Shown in pieces: positions 10,460 through 18,471 of a stretch of DNA of 64,000 nucleotides. Source of the stretch: Hyphomonadaceae bacterium UBA7672 (lineage in GTDB: Bacteria > Pseudomonadota > Alphaproteobacteria > Caulobacterales > Hyphomonadaceae); contig DLHI01000007.1 in NCBI GenBank assembly GCA_002483135.1, positions 569,861 through 633,860 of the forward strand. The letters run 5' to 3'. Position 1 is the stretch's first letter, and each line of letters opens with the position of its first letter. The translations under genes were made by a program, and so were the position numbers. Under the pieces are notes generated by a model that had not been told where the DNA came from, searched no databases, and saw only the letters and a list, made by a program, of their open reading frames with translations.

Positions 10460-11620
10460 CTACGCGTCCAGCCCCACCAGGGCGCGCGCGAATGTTTCGG
10501 CGCTGAAGGGGTGGAGGTCTTCCGCCTTCTCGCCGACGCCGACGAAGTGGATCGGCAGGTCGAACTTCTCGGCGATTGCGACAAGGACGCCGCCCTTGGC
10601 CGTGCCGTCGAGCTTGGTCATGACGAGGCCGGTGACGCCCGCCGTGTCGCGGAAGGCTTCGACCTGACCCAGCGCGTTCTGGCCAACGGTCGCATCGAGC
10701 ACGAGGATGACATCGTGCGGGGCGGTTGGATCAACCTTACGGATGGCGCGCACGACCTTCGAGAGCTCGTCCATCAGCTGCGTCTTGTTCTGCAGGCGGC
10801 CAGCCGTGTCGATCAGCACGAGGTCGCGGTCTTCCTTCCGCGCCATTTCGACGGCCTCAAAGGAAAGGCCGGCAGCATCGGCTCCGTGGGGCTTGGAGAT
10901 GAACCCCGCGCCCGCGCGATCCGCCCAGACGCGCAGCTGTTCCACGGCCGCCGCGCGGAACGTGTCGCCCGCCGCAAGCAGAACGTTGGCTCCCTGCGCG
11001 GATAGCTTGGCGGCGACCTTGCCGATGGTTGTTGTCTTGCCCGAGCCGTTGACGCCGACGAACAGAACAATGCGGGGGCGCGGTCCGACGCTGAAGTCCA
11101 CGATCTTCTCGCGCGGCTTCAGGATGGCTGCGACTTCGCTTGCCAGCGCGGCCTTGATCTCGTCGCCGGAAATCTCGCGGTCGAAGCGGTCCTTTGAGAA
11201 GGCCTTGGCGATGCGCGCGGCAACCTTCGCGCCCATGTCCGAGGTGATCAGAAGTTCTTCAAGTTCCTCAAGCGAATCACGATCGATCTTGCGCTTGGCC
11301 AGTCCGGCAAGTCCGTCGGCCAGGCGCGAGGAAGATCGACGCAGGCCTTCGCTCAGCTTCTGGAGGACCGACTGTTCGCGTGCTGCGGCTTCTGCCGCGC
11401 GCTCGGCGGCGATGCGTTCGGCGGCCTTGCGGATGCCGAGGGGATCGTCGCCCAGTTCGGGCTCCACCTGCACCGGCGCATTGCCGAACAGCTGCTCGTC
11501 GAGGCTGGCGACAGGCTTGTCGAGCGGCGAGGCCGGCTTCTCGCCCGGCGTCAGCGGCTCAATCGGGATTTCGCCGGTCTTGGGGTCCGGCTGTTTCTTC
11601 TTGCCCCACCAGAGTATCAT
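10460..11620 (-). CDS. ftsY: Signal recognition particle receptor FtsY
   Basis: SRP receptor GTPase that delivers ribosome-nascent chain complexes to SecYEG at the inner membrane. 386 residues: an acidic and Ala-rich A region (1-90), N domain with SLEELEELLITSDMG, then the G domain with GVNGSGKTTTIGK (G1), GDTFRAAAVEQL, DTAGRLQNK (G3), TKLDGTAKGG (G4) and GVGEKAEDLHPF. Overlaps mtaB by 4 bp (ATGA) and abuts the downstream DMT gene. Confidence 0.97.
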   Translation of the reverse strand: MILWWGKKKQPDPKTGEIPIEPLTPGEKPASPLDKPVASLDEQLFGNAPVQVEPELGDDPLGIRKAAERIAAERAAEAAAREQSVLQKLSEGLRRSSSRLADGLAGLAKRKIDRDSLEELEELLITSDMGAKVAARIAKAFSKDRFDREISGDEIKAALASEVAAILKPREKIVDFSVGPRPRIVLFVGVNGSGKTTTIGKVAAKLSAQGANVLLAAGDTFRAAAVEQLRVWADRAGAGFISKPHGADAAGLSFEAVEMARKEDRDLVLIDTAGRLQNKTQLMDELSKVVRAIRKVDPTAPHDVILVLDATVGQNALGQVEAFRDTAGVTGLVMTKLDGTAKGGVLVAIAEKFDLPIHFVGVGEKAEDLHPFSAETFARALVGLDA

Positions 11621-12939
11621 AGCGGCCGTCCGACGAGTTCTGATGTGGTGCGCGAGGCAAGGCGGAAGAGGGCGGGGCGGCCGGGCTCTGGTGATGCGCC
11701 ATCGATGCGCACCGGCGTGAAATCAGGCAGGCGCGCGCGGTTTCCGGCTTCGACCAGCGCCATCGCCTCCGCGCCGACATGGCGATCAAGGCGAAGCATC
11801 AGGCGTTCAGCGCCTTTCTCGCGCAGGCGCGCGGCGCGGGCCTTCACGACGTCGCGCGCGACTTGCGGCATCTTGGCGGCCGGCGTGCCGGGGCGCGGCG
11901 AATACGGAAAGACGTGCAGGTAATCGATGCCGCACTCATCCACGCTCGCCAGCGTGTTGGCGAACATGTCATCGGTCTCGGTCGGGAAGCCGGCGATCAG
12001 GTCGGCTCCGAACGCCATTTCGGGGCGCGCTGCGCGCAGGCGGTTGCACAGGTTGATCGCATCGGCGCGCGAATGGCGGCGCTTCATGCGCTTCAGGATC
12101 ATATCATCGCCCGACTGGAAGCTGAGGTGCATATGCGGTGCGATGCGCTTCTCGTGCGCCAGAAGTTCGAACAATGGCTCGTCGATCTCGATGGCGTCGA
12201 TGGAGGAGAGGCGCAGCTGTTTGAGATCCGGCACAAGCTTCAGGATGCGCGCGACGAGATTGCCGAGCTTCGGCCCGTTCGGCAGGTCGGCTCCCCATGA
12301 AGTGAGATCGACGCCCGTGAGAACAATTTCATAGTGACCCGTGGCGACGAGGCGCTTCACCTGGTCCACCACTTCGCCAGCGGCGACCGAGCGGGAATTT
12401 CCACGACCATAGGGGATGATGCAGAAGGTGCAGCGGTGATCGCAGCCGGTCTGCACCTGCACAAAGGCGCGCGCGCGGCCATCGAGACCGTCCACCAGAT
12501 GCGCCGCTGTTTCCTTCACCGCCATGATGTCATTGACCAGCACGCGCGGCGTGTCGGCGAGATGATCGAGCGCGGTGAAGGTCTCCGCCTTCATCTTCTC
12601 CTCGTTGCCGATCACGCGCGTGACTTCCGGCATTTCAGCGAAGGAGGCGGGGTCGATCTGGGCTGCGCAACCCGTGACGATGATCGAGGCGCCGGGCCGT
12701 TCGCGGCGGGCGCGGCGGATCGCCTGGCGCGCTTGGCGCACGGCTTCGGCGGTGACGGCGCAGGTATTGACGATGACGGCGTCCTGCAGCCCGGCAGCCT
12801 CGGCGTGGCCGCGCATCACCTCGGACTCATAGGAATTCAGCCGGCATCCCAGCGTGAGGATGTCGACTGACGGTTTCTGGTGAGAGGGCGCGCCGTCGGC
12901 CATGGCCGGGGACATAGGCCGCTCGGCCGGCAAAGTCAC
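11617..12939 (-). CDS. mtaB: tRNA t6A37 methylthiotransferase MtaB
   Basis: Radical-SAM enzyme that converts t6A37 of ANN-decoding tRNAs to ms2t6A. 440 residues: UPF0004 domain with LGCRLNSYESE and NTCAVTAEA carrying auxiliary cluster cysteines, the radical SAM motif GCDHRCTFCIIPYGRG, and a C-terminal TRAM-like part. Translation starts at GTG 12939 or at one of two Met codons within the next 14 residues. First gene of the mtaB-ftsY-DMT operon. Confidence 0.95.
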   Translation of the reverse strand: MTLPAERPMSPAMADGAPSHQKPSVDILTLGCRLNSYESEVMRGHAEAAGLQDAVIVNTCAVTAEAVRQARQAIRRARRERPGASIIVTGCAAQIDPASFAEMPEVTRVIGNEEKMKAETFTALDHLADTPRVLVNDIMAVKETAAHLVDGLDGRARAFVQVQTGCDHRCTFCIIPYGRGNSRSVAAGEVVDQVKRLVATGHYEIVLTGVDLTSWGADLPNGPKLGNLVARILKLVPDLKQLRLSSIDAIEIDEPLFELLAHEKRIAPHMHLSFQSGDDMILKRMKRRHSRADAINLCNRLRAARPEMAFGADLIAGFPTETDDMFANTLASVDECGIDYLHVFPYSPRPGTPAAKMPQVARDVVKARAARLREKGAERLMLRLDRHVGAEAMALVEAGNRARLPDFTPVRIDGASPEPGRPALFRLASRTTSELVGRPL

Positions 12940-12957
12940 GGGTTCAGCCCCACAAGC

Positions 12958-13449
12958 TCAGCCCTTGTCGCCGCAGTCGACATGCTCGATCCCGCCCAGC
13001 TTGTTGAGCAGGCGGGCAAGCTCGAGGGCTTCCTTGTCGTTGATGCGCTTCAGAGCCTCTTCCATCGCGGGTGCATAGACGGCCCACATCGCCTTGCGGA
13101 GGGCAAAGCCCTTGGCCGTCGGCTCTAGGAGGTGGCCGCGCTTGTCTTCCTTGCAGGCGATCCGCTTCACCAGCCCGTCCTTCTCCATCCGGTCGACCAG
13201 CCGGGAAAGCTGGTAGGGCAGGATGAACAGGGGGATGGCGAGGTCCTTGGGCCGGGTCGGCGTGCCTGCCCGCTCCAGCTCCCACAGCACAGTGTACCAG
13301 GAAAGCTCAGGCAATCCGGCGTCCTTGAGCGCTGATTCTACTTCGCATTGCACGGACTGCGAGACGCGGCCGAGCGCCACCCAGGCCCGCTGGATGGGGT
13401 CTGAAGGAATTCTCGCCGGTGCCTTTAGCCCTGATTGTTGCATGCGCAA
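12958..13449 (-). CDS. MarR family regulator, divergent from an FMN reductase
   Basis: 163 residues from TTG 13449 (or 161 from ATG 13443). Winged helix core: LSWYTVLWELERAGTPTRPKDLA, recognition region LFILPYQLSRLVDRMEKDGLVKRIA, wing CKEDKRGHLLEPTAKG. Two copies of a GTTGC-N4-GCAAC palindrome lie at its start codon and 26 bp upstream, in the divergent promoter region, which points to autorepression and control of the reductase gene at 13548. The ligand is probably a quinone or similar electrophile, by inference from the target. Confidence 0.88.
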   Translation of the reverse strand: MRMQQSGLKAPARIPSDPIQRAWVALGRVSQSVQCEVESALKDAGLPELSWYTVLWELERAGTPTRPKDLAIPLFILPYQLSRLVDRMEKDGLVKRIACKEDKRGHLLEPTAKGFALRKAMWAVYAPAMEEALKRINDKEALELARLLNKLGGIEHVDCGDKG

Positions 13450-13476
13450 CCAAAACTCCTATGTTGCATTTGCAAC
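13437..13476. promoter_or_regulatory. Tandem MarR-type operator over the divergent promoter
   Basis: Two palindromes: GTTGCATGCGCAAC (13437-13450) and GTTGCATTTGCAAC (13463-13476), centres 26 bp apart. The second has longer arms, TGTTGCA and TGCAACA. A forward promoter reads TTGCAT (13438-13443), 16 bp, TATGTT (13460-13465), so one site covers the -35 and the other the -10. The first also covers the start codon of the MarR gene. Binding would block both directions. Confidence 0.75.
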
Positions 13477-13547
13477 AAAGTGACGGACAACCCGTTCGTC
13501 AAGAGACCAGACCTCCGAATTCTTAGCTTCGAAAGGACAGATAAGCC

Positions 13548-14126
13548 ATGACCCGCAAGATTGCCGTTATCGTCGGTTCCCTGCGCGCGAACTCCAACTC
13601 GGAACGCCTTGCCCGCGCCATCGCCGCTGAGGCCCCCGCCGGCTACGCCTTCGATATCGTGCCGATCGGCGACCTGCCGCTCTACAACCCGGATATCGAC
13701 ACCGCGACGCCGCCGGCCGCATGGACGGCTTTCCGCGATCGCGTGAAGTCAGCCGACGCCGTTCTCTGGGTCACACCCGAGTACAACCGCTCCGTGCCCG
13801 GTGCACTGAAGAACGCGATCGACGTGGGCTCGCGCCCCTATGGCCAGAGCGCCTTCGCAGGAAAGCCGACGGCTGTTGTATCGTCCTCGATGGGCTCGAT
13901 CTCGGGCTTTGGCGCGAACCATCACCTGAGGCAGTCGCTCGCCTTCCTCGACATGCCGACGCTGCAGCAGCCGGAAATGTACCTCGGCAACGTCATCGAC
14001 TGGTTTGAAGAGGATGGCCGCGTGAAGAGCCCCGACACGCGCGCTTTCCTGGCCAAGTTTGCCGCAAAGTTCGCGGACTGGATCGAACTGACCGCGCCGA
14101 AAGCGAAGATTTCTGAAGCCGCCTGA
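13548..14126 (+). CDS. NADPH-dependent FMN reductase (quinone/azo reductase type)
   Basis: 192-residue flavodoxin-fold flavoprotein. FMN site GSLRANSNSERLA near the N-terminus and TPEYNRSVPGALKNAIDVGSRP in the middle are the family signatures, close to ChrR/ArsH-type quinone and chromate reductases. Two-electron reduction of quinones protects against redox cycling. The ribosome site is a GAAAGGA before ATG 13548. Transcribed away from the MarR gene through a shared operator region and closed by a strong terminator. Confidence 0.88.
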   Translation: MTRKIAVIVGSLRANSNSERLARAIAAEAPAGYAFDIVPIGDLPLYNPDIDTATPPAAWTAFRDRVKSADAVLWVTPEYNRSVPGALKNAIDVGSRPYGQSAFAGKPTAVVSSSMGSISGFGANHHLRQSLAFLDMPTLQQPEMYLGNVIDWFEEDGRVKSPDTRAFLAKFAAKFADWIELTAPKAKISEAA

Positions 14127-14146
14127 GGAGGCGGAGGTCAAACTTG

Positions 14147-14180
14147 CGGGGCTGATCCTCCGACCAGCCCCGCTTTTTTG
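14147..14180 (+). terminator. Rho-independent terminator after the FMN reductase
   Basis: Nine-bp perfect stem GCGGGGCTG (14147-14155) / CAGCCCCGC (14166-14174), 10-nt loop, followed by six T. Ends 6 bp before the stop of the convergent iorB-like gene. Confidence 0.9.
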
Positions 14181-14185
14181 TCGTC

Positions 14186-16375
14186 CTATGCCTTCGCGCC
14201 CAGCGGCAACTTCGCATAGGTCTTCCCGGTGACGGCCAGCAGCGCGTTGGCGACGGCCGGGCCGATTGGCGGCACGCCGGGCTCGCCCACGCCGGTTGGC
14301 GGCTCCGTCGAGGGCACGATGTGCACCTCCACTGTCGGCATCTGGTTCATGCGCAGCGGCGGGTAGTCGTAGAAGTTGGTCTGCACTGGCGCGCCGTCCT
14401 TGATCGTCAGCGCCTCGCCCAGGATGGCCGACAGGCCATAACCGATGCCGCCTTCCATCTGCGAGCGCACGATGTCCGGGTTGATCACGATGCCGCAATC
14501 GACCGCGCACACGACGCGATCAACGTGGAACGTGCCATCGGCGTTGACGGTGACGTCCGCCACTTCCGCCACATAGGACGAGAAGGAGTGGTGGACGGCG
14601 ACGCCGCGCGTCTTGCCGGCGGGCAGGGTGCCAGCCTTCTCGACGGCGAGGTTCAGCGCCGCAAGCTGGCGTGGATGCTTGGCCAGCAGCGTGCGGCGCA
14701 GCTCGACCGGGTCCTTGCCGGCCTTGCGCGCGGCCACGTCGAAGAAGTGCTCCTTCGCATAGGCCGTGTGGGTGTGGCCCACCGAACGCCACCAGAGGAC
14801 AGACACCGGGTTCTTCACCAGGTGAACATCGACGCTGATGTTCGGGATGTCGTAGGCGATGTCGTTCGATCCCTCGATGGAGGAGAAGTCGGGTGCGCCG
14901 GTGTCGAACAGCGTGCCAGCCATGATCGACTGGATCGCCGTGCGGTCGCCCCAGGCTTCGATCGCGCCATTGTTGATGCGCGCGGTCATGCGGTGAACGT
15001 TCATCGGGCGATACTTGCCCGAGCGGACATCGTCCTCCCGCGTCCACATCAGTTTGATCGGCGCCTTGCCGTTGACCGCCTTGGCGATCTGGGCGGCCTC
15101 CGACACGAGATCGGCATCCGGCGTCGCGCGGCGGCCGAACGATCCGCCGGCCAGCATCGTGGTGACGGAGACCTTGGATGTGTCAGGCGCTGGCTTGCCA
15201 TCAGGGCCCGTGGTCACGAAGCCCAGGATGAAGCAGGCCGTCATCTGGTCGCCGGTCGGCATCTGCGAGCCCGAGTGGATCGTGGCCGAGACGCCCGGTT
15301 TGTAGTCGATGACGCAGTTGAGCGGTTCCATCGGCGCATGGACGAGGTAGGGGAATTCGAAGTCCGCGGTGATGATTTCGCCCGCGCCACGCAGGCCAGC
15401 GGCGCCTGACCCTTCCTTGCGGGCCTCGAGACCCGGTTTGGCGAGGAGCTTCTTGTAGTCCGCGATCATTGCGTCGGTGGAGCGCGTCTCGGCGGCGCTG
15501 TCGTCCCACGTGATCTTCAGGGCATCGCGGCCCTTCTTAGCGGCCCAGAAATTGGTCGCCAGCACGGCAACGCCTTGCGGGATCTGCACAACGTCTGTCA
15601 CGCCCGCGATGGCCTTGGCGGCGGCATCATCGACGCTGCCGACCTTGCCGCCGAATTTCGGGCTGCGGGCGACAAGCGCGGTGAGGGCGCCTTCGGGCGC
15701 GTAGTCCAGCGCATAGGCGGCCTTTGCGTTTACCTTGTCGGGCGTGTCGAGGCGGCCGAACTTCTTGGCGGGGTCGCGGTCCTTGCCGATGAATTCGTAG
15801 GCCGACGCATCCTTGTAGGTGAGGCTCTCGACTGCTGGCGGCGTGATCGCAGCCGCTTCGACCGCAAGCTCGCCATAGGTGGCCGACTTGCCGCCGGCTT
15901 CCGCCTTGCCCTTCACGAGCAGAACGTCAGAGGCGTCGACGCCGAAGCGCTTCGCCGCCGCCTGGCGCAGCATTTCGCGCGCCGAGGCGCCGGCTGCGCG
16001 CAGCTGTTGCCAGGATGAGAAGATAGAAGTCGATCCGCCCGTGCCCATCATGCCGCCGAAGGCCGGGTTGCCGTATTTGGCGTTGTCGGCGGGGGAATGC
16101 TCGAAGCGCATCTGACTCCAGTCCGCGTCGATCTCCTCAGCCACGATGGTGGTGAGTCCGGTCGAGACGCCCTGGCCGAACTCAATGTGGCGCAGGTAGA
16201 CGGTGATCGTGTTGTCCGACCCGACCCGGACATAATCGCCCAGCGTGGTGAGGGTGACCGGCCCGGTGGCTTCGGCGGTGCGCGAGTCGCAGCCAACGGC
16301 AAAGCCGGCTGCACCAACGCCGATGGCGGCAAGCACGAAGCGGCGCGAGGGAGAGAAGGTTGCTGTGTCAGGCAT
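14186..16375 (-). CDS. Molybdopterin-binding oxidoreductase large subunit, IorB type
   Basis: 729 residues from ATG 16375, five bp after the small-subunit stop; the open frame extends further but overlaps that gene. N-terminal SRRFVLAAIGVGAAGFAVGC looks like a Tat signal with a lipobox cysteine. Xanthine-oxidase family blocks: YLRHIEFGQGVSTG, GGSFGRRATPDAD and GVGEPGVPPIGP, whose Glu is the catalytic base. Relatives oxidise isoquinolines, aldehydes or other N-heterocycles and pass electrons to the 2Fe-2S subunit and a periplasmic acceptor. Substrate unknown. Confidence 0.92.
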   Translation of the reverse strand: MPDTATFSPSRRFVLAAIGVGAAGFAVGCDSRTAEATGPVTLTTLGDYVRVGSDNTITVYLRHIEFGQGVSTGLTTIVAEEIDADWSQMRFEHSPADNAKYGNPAFGGMMGTGGSTSIFSSWQQLRAAGASAREMLRQAAAKRFGVDASDVLLVKGKAEAGGKSATYGELAVEAAAITPPAVESLTYKDASAYEFIGKDRDPAKKFGRLDTPDKVNAKAAYALDYAPEGALTALVARSPKFGGKVGSVDDAAAKAIAGVTDVVQIPQGVAVLATNFWAAKKGRDALKITWDDSAAETRSTDAMIADYKKLLAKPGLEARKEGSGAAGLRGAGEIITADFEFPYLVHAPMEPLNCVIDYKPGVSATIHSGSQMPTGDQMTACFILGFVTTGPDGKPAPDTSKVSVTTMLAGGSFGRRATPDADLVSEAAQIAKAVNGKAPIKLMWTREDDVRSGKYRPMNVHRMTARINNGAIEAWGDRTAIQSIMAGTLFDTGAPDFSSIEGSNDIAYDIPNISVDVHLVKNPVSVLWWRSVGHTHTAYAKEHFFDVAARKAGKDPVELRRTLLAKHPRQLAALNLAVEKAGTLPAGKTRGVAVHHSFSSYVAEVADVTVNADGTFHVDRVVCAVDCGIVINPDIVRSQMEGGIGYGLSAILGEALTIKDGAPVQTNFYDYPPLRMNQMPTVEVHIVPSTEPPTGVGEPGVPPIGPAVANALLAVTGKTYAKLPLGAKA

Positions 16376-16380
16376 AGCGG

Positions 16381-16833
16381 TTACCCCATGATCTCGGACG
16401 CGCGGGCGACGGCGCCGCGGATGCGCTGATAGGTGGCGCAACGGCAGATGTTGGAGTTCATGCCGTCGGTGATTTCCTGCTCGGTCGGCTTTGGCTTCTC
16501 CGTCAGGAGAGCTGCTGCGGCGAGCATCTGCCCGGACTGGCACCAGCCGCACTGGACCACGTCCAGCTCGGTCCAGGCCTGCTGCACAGCCTTGCCGGCC
16601 GGCGTATCGAGGCCTTCGATGGTTGTGATCTTCTTGCCCTCAAGCGAAGCGGCAGGCGTGACGCAGGCCCGCATCGGGGCGCCATCCACCAGCACAGTGC
16701 AGGCGCCGCAGGCGGCGACCCCGCAGCCGAACTTGGTGCCGGTCAGCTTGAGGTCTTCGCGCAGATACCAGAGCAGGGGACGATCTTCCTCCCCGGCGTA
16801 TTCCTGTTCCTTGCCGTTGATGGTCAGCTTCAT
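16381..16833 (-). CDS. 2Fe-2S subunit of molybdenum hydroxylase, IorA type
   Basis: 150 residues. Plant-type 2Fe-2S site FGCGVAACGACTVL near residues 35-48 and the second cluster CGWCQSG ... NICRCATYQR in the helical domain, as in all xanthine-oxidase small subunits. Works with the large subunit directly downstream. No signal peptide, so it is probably carried across by the Tat signal of its partner. A palindrome lies in its promoter region. Confidence 0.95.
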   Translation of the reverse strand: MKLTINGKEQEYAGEEDRPLLWYLREDLKLTGTKFGCGVAACGACTVLVDGAPMRACVTPAASLEGKKITTIEGLDTPAGKAVQQAWTELDVVQCGWCQSGQMLAAAALLTEKPKPTEQEITDGMNSNICRCATYQRIRGAVARASEIMG

Positions 16834-16901
16834 GGCAACCCTCCGCCTGCAGCTATGATTGATCGCGCCGCGCGTTTCGCGTCGTCACGTTATGGCCCTA
16901 T

Positions 16902-16917
16902 GTGAGCATACGCTCAC
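16902..16917. promoter_or_regulatory. Palindrome upstream of the molybdenum hydroxylase operon
   Basis: GTGAGC-ATAC-GCTCAC, perfect 6-bp arms, 69 bp upstream of the small-subunit start. Shape fits a TetR- or GntR-family operator. No regulator gene of those families is adjacent, so the binding protein would be encoded elsewhere. Confidence 0.5.
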
Positions 16918-17002
16918 GTCTAGGGAAGAGAGAACCGCCAACTGATCACGTCTGTTGCGCGAAAGCGATATTCGCCGGGAACTACAGCGTGATCCGGCCG
17001 AT

Positions 17003-17845
17003 CTAGTGGGGCGGCTGCGTTTCATCTCCAGGCGCGGGCTTCCTCCGCTTGCGCGAGATGAGGTTGAGCACCTCGACAAAGGCCGAGAAGGCCATCGCCG
17101 CATAGACATATTCCTTAGGCACATGGACCCCAAATCCATCGGCGATCAGGACCATGCCGATCATCAGCAGGAAGCCGAGCGCCAGCATGACGACGGTCGG
17201 GTTGGCGTTGATGAAGCGCGCCAGCGGCCCCGAGGCCAGCAGCATCACGGTGACGGCGGCGATCACCGCGACGACCATGATCGCCAGGTGATCGGTCATG
17301 CCGACGGCGGTGAGGATCGAATCGATCGAGAACACGATGTCCAGAAGAATGATCTGGAAGATCGAAGCTCCGAAATTCAGCGCCGCCCGGCCCGCCATCG
17401 GCGTCCCGTCCTTGGTGTCGCTGTGGGGATCCATCGAATGGTGGATCTCCATCGTAGCCTTCCAGACAAGGAACAGGCCCCCGGCGATCAGAATGAGGTC
17501 ACGCCACGAGAAGCAGGAATCCCAGCCCGCCGAATGCATGACCACCGCGCCATGCCCGACGACCGTTTCGACATCGACCGGGCATTCCATGCCAAGCGGA
17601 TTCCATACCGTCGCCTTGAGCCCGACGATCCAGCTGATCGTGAACAGCAACCCCAGCCGCATGACGAGGGCAAGCGAAATGCCGATATTGCGGGCCTTGG
17701 CGCGCTGATGCTCAGGCAGCTTGTTGGTGAGAATCGAAATGAAGATGAGGTTGTCGATCCCGAGGACGATTTCCATCACGACAAGCGAGATCAGCGCCGC
17801 CCACGCGGCCGGATCGTTCAGCAGCGGCGTAAAATCGAAATCCAT
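17003..17845 (-). CDS. TerC family membrane protein
   Basis: 280 residues, seven or so helices. The two family motifs with membrane acidic residues are present: EIVLGIDNLIFISIL in helix 1 and LDIVFSIDSILTAVG in the middle. TerC proteins are implicated in manganese or other metal export, some loading exported metalloenzymes; older names mention tellurite resistance. No yybP-ykoY riboswitch-like structure was seen in the 81-bp gap upstream. Probably last in a GDH-GNAT-TerC series on this strand. Confidence 0.92.
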   Translation of the reverse strand: MDFDFTPLLNDPAAWAALISLVVMEIVLGIDNLIFISILTNKLPEHQRAKARNIGISLALVMRLGLLFTISWIVGLKATVWNPLGMECPVDVETVVGHGAVVMHSAGWDSCFSWRDLILIAGGLFLVWKATMEIHHSMDPHSDTKDGTPMAGRAALNFGASIFQIILLDIVFSIDSILTAVGMTDHLAIMVVAVIAAVTVMLLASGPLARFINANPTVVMLALGFLLMIGMVLIADGFGVHVPKEYVYAAMAFSAFVEVLNLISRKRRKPAPGDETQPPH

Positions 17846-17926
17846 GTGGGCGGAAGCTCCTCGGTTTCGTCGCTATGTAGGGCGATTGGTTGGCCGCGTT
17901 AAGCGGAAAGCGACACGTAAGGCCGG

Positions 17927-18451
17927 TTACGCAAGTCTGAGACGCATGATGTATTCGTCGTCCAGCGTGTCGCCGACCTTGAACTTGTAGCCGCCCACCT
18001 TCTCGAAGCCGGTTCCTTGGTAGAGGGCGATGGCGCGCTCGTTCGATTCCCACACGCCAAGGTAGAGGTTCTTCGCGCCCCGCTGGCGCGCACGCTCGAT
18101 CGCCCATGCCAGCAGGATGCGGCCGACCCCTACGCCTTGCCCGTGCTGGTAGACATAGACGCGGTGAAGTTCGAGCGCGGGTTCCGGCCCCGTGTCGATC
18201 GGCAGCTTGCACGGGCCGATCTTGCAGTAGGCCAGCATCTTGCGCCCGGAGAAGGCGATGCGGACCTCGACCTCGGGATCCTTGATGTCGGCTTCCATCT
18301 TCTCGACGGAATAGGTCTCGTCCAGATACTGGCGCAGGTCGCCCGGCGAATAGAGATCGCCGAACGTCTCGACGAAAGTCTCGCGGCCGATTTCCGCAAG
18401 ACCCTCGGCATCCTTCAACTGGGCGTCCCGAAAGGTCAGGTCGCGGTTCAC
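17927..18451 (-). CDS. GNAT family N-acetyltransferase
   Basis: 174 residues, GTG start 20 bp after the glutamate dehydrogenase stop. Acetyl-CoA pyrophosphate loop QGVGVGRILL preceded by the beta-4 strand LHRVYVYQ, then LYLGVWESNERAIALYQGTGFEKVGGY, the C-terminal GNAT hallmark. The substrate (small molecule, peptide or protein) is not readable. Close spacing suggests cotranscription with the dehydrogenase. Confidence 0.9.
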   Translation of the reverse strand: MNRDLTFRDAQLKDAEGLAEIGRETFVETFGDLYSPGDLRQYLDETYSVEKMEADIKDPEVEVRIAFSGRKMLAYCKIGPCKLPIDTGPEPALELHRVYVYQHGQGVGVGRILLAWAIERARQRGAKNLYLGVWESNERAIALYQGTGFEKVGGYKFKVGDTLDDEYIMRLRLA

Positions 18452-18471
18452 GTACTACTCCGGTCGGGTGC

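Noticed and set aside
14321..15409. Long plus-strand frame of 362 codons
   Set aside because: Antisense to the molybdenum hydroxylase large subunit; His/Arg/Gly-rich with no motif.
17846..17926. Manganese (yybP-ykoY) riboswitch before the TerC gene
   Set aside because: The 81-bp gap is too short and lacks the conserved loops.
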